A stretch of 7,852 nucleotides of DNA from Clostridia bacterium (GTDB lineage: Bacteria; Bacillota; Clostridia; Oscillospirales; CAG-272). Location: positions 1 to 7,852 of the forward strand of contig CAAEBS010000048.1 in NCBI GenBank assembly GCA_900754175.1. Direction: 5' to 3'. The position numbers and the translations under genes were made by a program. The notes beneath the pieces were generated by a model. It searched no databases and was not told the DNA's origin. It saw nothing but the letters and a program-made list of their open reading frames with translations. Shown in pieces: positions 6,237 to 7,852 of this stretch; position 1 is the first letter of the stretch; every line of letters begins with the position of its first letter.

Positions 6237-6265
6237 AGTATAAATGAATCGGAACCCGATTTCCA
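6237..6265 (-). promoter_or_regulatory. Promoter of the LytTR-DUF3021 operon
   Basis: The minus strand has TGGAAA (6260-6265), a 17-nt spacer and TATACT (6237-6242). The -35 matches consensus at only four of six positions, as expected for a promoter that needs an activator. The leader to the start codon would be about 20 nt. Confidence 0.72.
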
Positions 6266-6279
6266 CCGATTTCCGACAG

Positions 6280-6307
6280 GTGGTCGTTTCAGAGCCATAA
6301 GTGGTCG
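6280..6307 (-). promoter_or_regulatory. Direct repeats, probable LytTR binding sites
   Basis: CGACCAC occurs twice on the minus strand (6301-6307 and 6280-6286), 21 bp apart start to start, that is two helical turns. Including the next two bases, 8 of 9 positions agree. LytTR proteins such as ComE and AgrA bind two 9-bp direct repeats with 12 bp between them, the same period. The nearer repeat lies 14 bp upstream of the -35, a position suited to activation. Confidence 0.65.
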
Positions 6308-6312
6308 CTCAT

Positions 6313-6328
6313 CACCGGACGTCCGGTG
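6313..6328. repeat. 16-bp perfect palindrome upstream of the LytTR promoter
   Basis: CACCGGAC followed directly by GTCCGGTG is a perfect inverted repeat without a loop, 5 bp upstream of the distal direct repeat. With no T tract and no loop it looks more like a protein-binding site than a terminator. No binding protein can be named. Confidence 0.6.
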
Positions 6329-6335
6329 GTACAAG

Positions 6336-6362
6336 CCGGAATTTACGCATTTGAAATTCCGG
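6336..6362 (-). terminator. Hairpin after the LysR gene, possible terminator
   Basis: CCGGAATTT (6336-6344) and AAATTCCGG (6354-6362) form a perfect 9-bp stem with a 9-nt loop, 16 nt beyond the LysR stop. On the minus strand it is followed by CTTGT rather than a T run, so it would be a poor intrinsic terminator. It may protect the mRNA end or have a regulatory role. Confidence 0.45.
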
Positions 6363-6378
6363 TGCGGCAGACTGCGGC

Positions 6379-7269
6379 TCATTCCTCTGTTTCCCGAAAC
6401 GGCAGGTATTCCACAAACTTCTGAACCGCCGGCGTCAGATGCTCCCGGTTTTTCATGGCAAGTCCTATCGAACGGTAATACGGCTCCGTCAGGGAGCGCA
6501 CCTCGATCCGGTAAGGAACACGCTTCAGGATCAGATCCGGCAGAATACCGATTCCCATTCCTTTTTCCACCATAGCCATAATAGCAAAATCCTCCCACGT
6601 GGTAAACCGGATATCCGGGGTCACACGATAGGCGCTCAGCAGATCGAAAACTTCGGTTTTGCCTCCGTGTTCCAACAGTAAAAAGGGTTGGTCATTCAGA
6701 TCGTTGACCGGGATCGTTTCTTTTTCCGCCAGAGGATGCCCGACCGGCAGAACGACCTTGTATTCATCCTGCGTCAGCGGGATTGTGTCAAAATCGTATG
6801 CCGTGGGAAGTCGCAGAAAGCCGCAGTCCACCCGTCCCCCGTCGATCCAATGCTCTACTTCATTGTAATCGCCCAAAAGCATTTCGTATCCGATTCCGGG
6901 ATAGTCCTTTTGCAGTTTTGAAAAGACGTTCGGCAACCAGTTGATCGCCACACTGGAAAAGGTGCCGATGCGGACGACGCCGGTTTCAAGCCCACGCATC
7001 CGGCAGATCTGCCCTTCAAGCTCGTTATATCCCTCCAGCGCCTTGCGGAGAAACGGCAGAAGCTGTTCTCCGGCTGAAGTAAGGCAAACGCCGCTTTTGC
7101 TCCTCTCAAGCAAAATCATACCCCATTCGTTTTCAAGGTCGGCAATCATTTTGCTGATTGAGGACTGCGCATAGTGAAGGTCTTCTGCGGCTTTTGTGAA
7201 GCTGCCTTTTTCAACCGTTCTGACAAAGGCAAGATATTTGAGAAGCGGATTGTCCATTTTTATATTCAT
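6379..7269 (-). CDS. LysR-type transcriptional regulator
   Basis: A 296-residue regulator, the usual LTTR length. Seen: an N-terminal winged helix-turn-helix (about 6-66) with the typical FVRTVEKGSFTKAAEDLHYA, then SSISKMIADLE and LTSAGEQLLP. A linker helix follows, then a LysR substrate-binding domain (about 95-290) starting VVRIGTFSSVAINWLP and including MVEKGMGIGILPDLI near residue 230. The effector cannot be told. The gene is divergent from a MATE efflux gene across 94 nt, the classic layout in which the LTTR controls both itself and the neighbour; that target is inferred. The start is uncertain: neither ATG 7269 nor the in-frame ATG 7257 has a good ribosome binding site. The longer form is given. 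Confidence 0.93.
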   Translation of the reverse strand: MNIKMDNPLLKYLAFVRTVEKGSFTKAAEDLHYAQSSISKMIADLENEWGMILLERSKSGVCLTSAGEQLLPFLRKALEGYNELEGQICRMRGLETGVVRIGTFSSVAINWLPNVFSKLQKDYPGIGYEMLLGDYNEVEHWIDGGRVDCGFLRLPTAYDFDTIPLTQDEYKVVLPVGHPLAEKETIPVNDLNDQPFLLLEHGGKTEVFDLLSAYRVTPDIRFTTWEDFAIMAMVEKGMGIGILPDLILKRVPYRIEVRSLTEPYYRSIGLAMKNREHLTPAVQKFVEYLPFRETEE

Positions 7270-7304
7270 TCCATTCTTTGATGTATTCTATCGATAATAT
7301 TCGC

Positions 7305-7333
7305 TTTTTATATTATAGCACATGGTGTATAAT
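7305..7333 (+). promoter_or_regulatory. Probable promoter of the MATE gene
   Basis: The plus strand has TATAAT (7328-7333) preceded at 17 nt by a poor -35 (TTTTTA, 7305-7310). The weak -35 fits a promoter that needs activation. It overlaps the LysR promoter on the other strand, so the two would compete for polymerase. Confidence 0.55.
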
Positions 7334-7335
7334 AT
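7310..7335. repeat. Inverted repeat spanning the divergent LysR/MATE promoters
   Basis: ATATTATA (7310-7317) and TATAATAT (7328-7335) are perfect 8-bp arms 10 nt apart. The arms contain the -10 hexamers of the two opposing promoters, so the symmetry may partly reflect the promoters. It is also a candidate LTTR-binding dyad. Confidence 0.55.
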
Positions 7336-7340
7336 TTCAA
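7312..7340 (-). promoter_or_regulatory. Promoter of the LysR gene
   Basis: The minus strand has TTGAAA (7335-7340), a 17-nt spacer and TATAAT (7312-7317) with TGC in front, an extended -10. The leader to ATG 7269 would be about 36 nt. Confidence 0.78.
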
Positions 7341-7363
7341 GAACCAATTAAGGAGTTAAGGAC

Positions 7364-7741
7364 ATGAAATTCAAAAACGCAGAGGCGGATATGCTCCACG
7401 GACCGCTTATCAAAAAGCTGTTGCTGTTTACACTTCCCATTGCGCTCAGCAGTATTCTTCAACAGCTCTTCAACGCCGCCGACACTGCGGTCGTCGGCTA
7501 TTTCGGAAACAAAGATGCGCTCGCCGCAGTCGGAACCAATACGGAAATCGTTGCGCTGATCGTTACGGTGTCCTCCGGTCTGTCTATCGGGGCAAATATA
7601 CTCGTTGCCAATCTGATCGGTAAGAACCGCAAGAACGAAATTCCGTCCGCAGTAAAAACGTCGGTCGTGCTGTCCGTCCTTATCGGTGCGTTCGGAATGA
7701 TTTTTGGGCAGTTCCTCGCAGAGAACCGCTTCTGCGGCTGA
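7364..7741 (+). CDS. MATE-family multidrug efflux transporter, N-terminal part ending at a frameshift
   Basis: The start of a MATE (MatE) sodium- or proton-driven drug exporter, a membrane protein normally of about 450 residues with 12 helices. Seen: KKLLLFTLPIALSSILQQLF, the conserved NAADTAVVGYFG (37-48), then LAAVGTNTEIVALIVTVSSG and GANILVANLIGKNRK near residue 75-90, all typical of the first helices of the family. AAGGAG lies 10 nt before the ATG, with a second AAGGA nearer. The frame stops at 7739-7741 after 125 residues. The last four residues (RFCG) do not fit the family; the expected sequence goes on in another frame from 7726. The gene is therefore broken here, or the base sequence has an error. 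It is divergent from the LysR gene, its likely regulator. The substrate is unknown. Confidence 0.85.
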   Translation: MKFKNAEADMLHGPLIKKLLLFTLPIALSSILQQLFNAADTAVVGYFGNKDALAAVGTNTEIVALIVTVSSGLSIGANILVANLIGKNRKNEIPSAVKTSVVLSVLIGAFGMIFGQFLAENRFCG

Positions 7742-7852
7742 TCCAGGCGCCGGACAGTATTCTTCGGGACGCTGTGCTGTATCTGCGGATTTATATGCTC
7801 GGCTATCCGTTTCTTTTGCTTTACGATTTCGGCTCCGCCATTCTTCGTGCAC
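7726..7852 (+). pseudogene. Continuation of the MATE transporter in a shifted frame, cut by window edge
   Basis: From 7726 a different frame is open to the window end and encodes 42 residues that carry on the MATE sequence: PLLRLIQAPDSIL, then a membrane segment with YMLGYPFLLLYDFGSAILRA. The junction is GAG-AA-CCG. One extra base (for example a third C, giving GAG AAC CCG) would join the two parts without gap as AENPLLRLI. A one-base deletion in the C run at 7726-7727 is thus the simplest explanation. Fragments from both sides belong to one gene; whether the copy is inactive or the base call is wrong cannot be told here. Confidence 0.82.

Noticed and set aside
5988..6575. Plus-strand 195-codon frame across the LytTR-LysR gap
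   Set aside because: It runs antisense through the LytTR gene start, its promoter and repeats, and the LysR end; low-complexity Ser/Pro/Arg product.
7337..7852. Minus-strand frame of 171 codons at the right edge
   Set aside because: It is antisense to the MATE gene, whose sequence is clearly family-like in both parts on either side of the frameshift; the product is Arg/Asp/Glu/Gln-rich without a domain.

Overview
The window looks like a chromosomal stretch from a low-to-mid GC Gram-positive bacterium, most likely an anaerobic member of the Clostridia. The support is the strong GGAGG-type ribosome binding sites before nearly every gene, textbook sigma-A promoters, a LytTR/DUF3021 pair and a membrane-anchored XRE regulator. 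No genus can be named from the sequence alone. Every gene except the last lies on the minus strand, so the natural reading order is right to left.

Metal block (1-4220). A SmtB/CzrA-like ArsR repressor (3804-4142) is followed by a free-standing 72-residue HMA metal-binding protein, a Zn/Cd/Pb-type P1B ATPase without its own HMA domain (CadA/ZntA type), and a Cu-type P1B ATPase (CopA) that runs off the left edge. Two promoter-operators are visible: one in front of the repressor and one between the repressor and the HMA gene. Both carry ATTGAACA directly after the -10 hexamer and a TTGA-centred inverted repeat, so the repressor probably controls both itself and the HMA-cadA-copA operon. The HMA protein has the DCxxC ligand pattern of Zn/Cd domains, whereas the domain of CopA has the MxCxxC copper pattern. 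The operon therefore appears to export both divalent metals and copper(I) under one zinc-type sensor.

Regulator block (4374-6265). A LytTR DNA-binding protein and a four-helix DUF3021 membrane protein form a tight pair. Their promoter has two direct repeats 21 bp apart, the geometry used by LytTR proteins. Next comes a membrane-anchored XRE regulator with three predicted transmembrane helices and an extracytoplasmic tail, closed by a strong intrinsic terminator at 4374-4398.

Right end (6336-7852). A LysR-type regulator is divergent from a MATE-family efflux gene. Their promoters overlap, and both -10 hexamers lie in the arms of one inverted repeat. The MATE frame is broken by an apparent one-base deletion near 7724-7728. 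The window ends before the rest of that gene is seen.

No tRNA, rRNA, CRISPR array or insertion sequence was found. The families are known ones. The less ordinary points are the split HMA/ATPase arrangement with paired operators, the mixed Zn/Cu operon, the self-contained LytTR-DUF3021 unit with its repeats and palindromes, and the frameshifted transporter.
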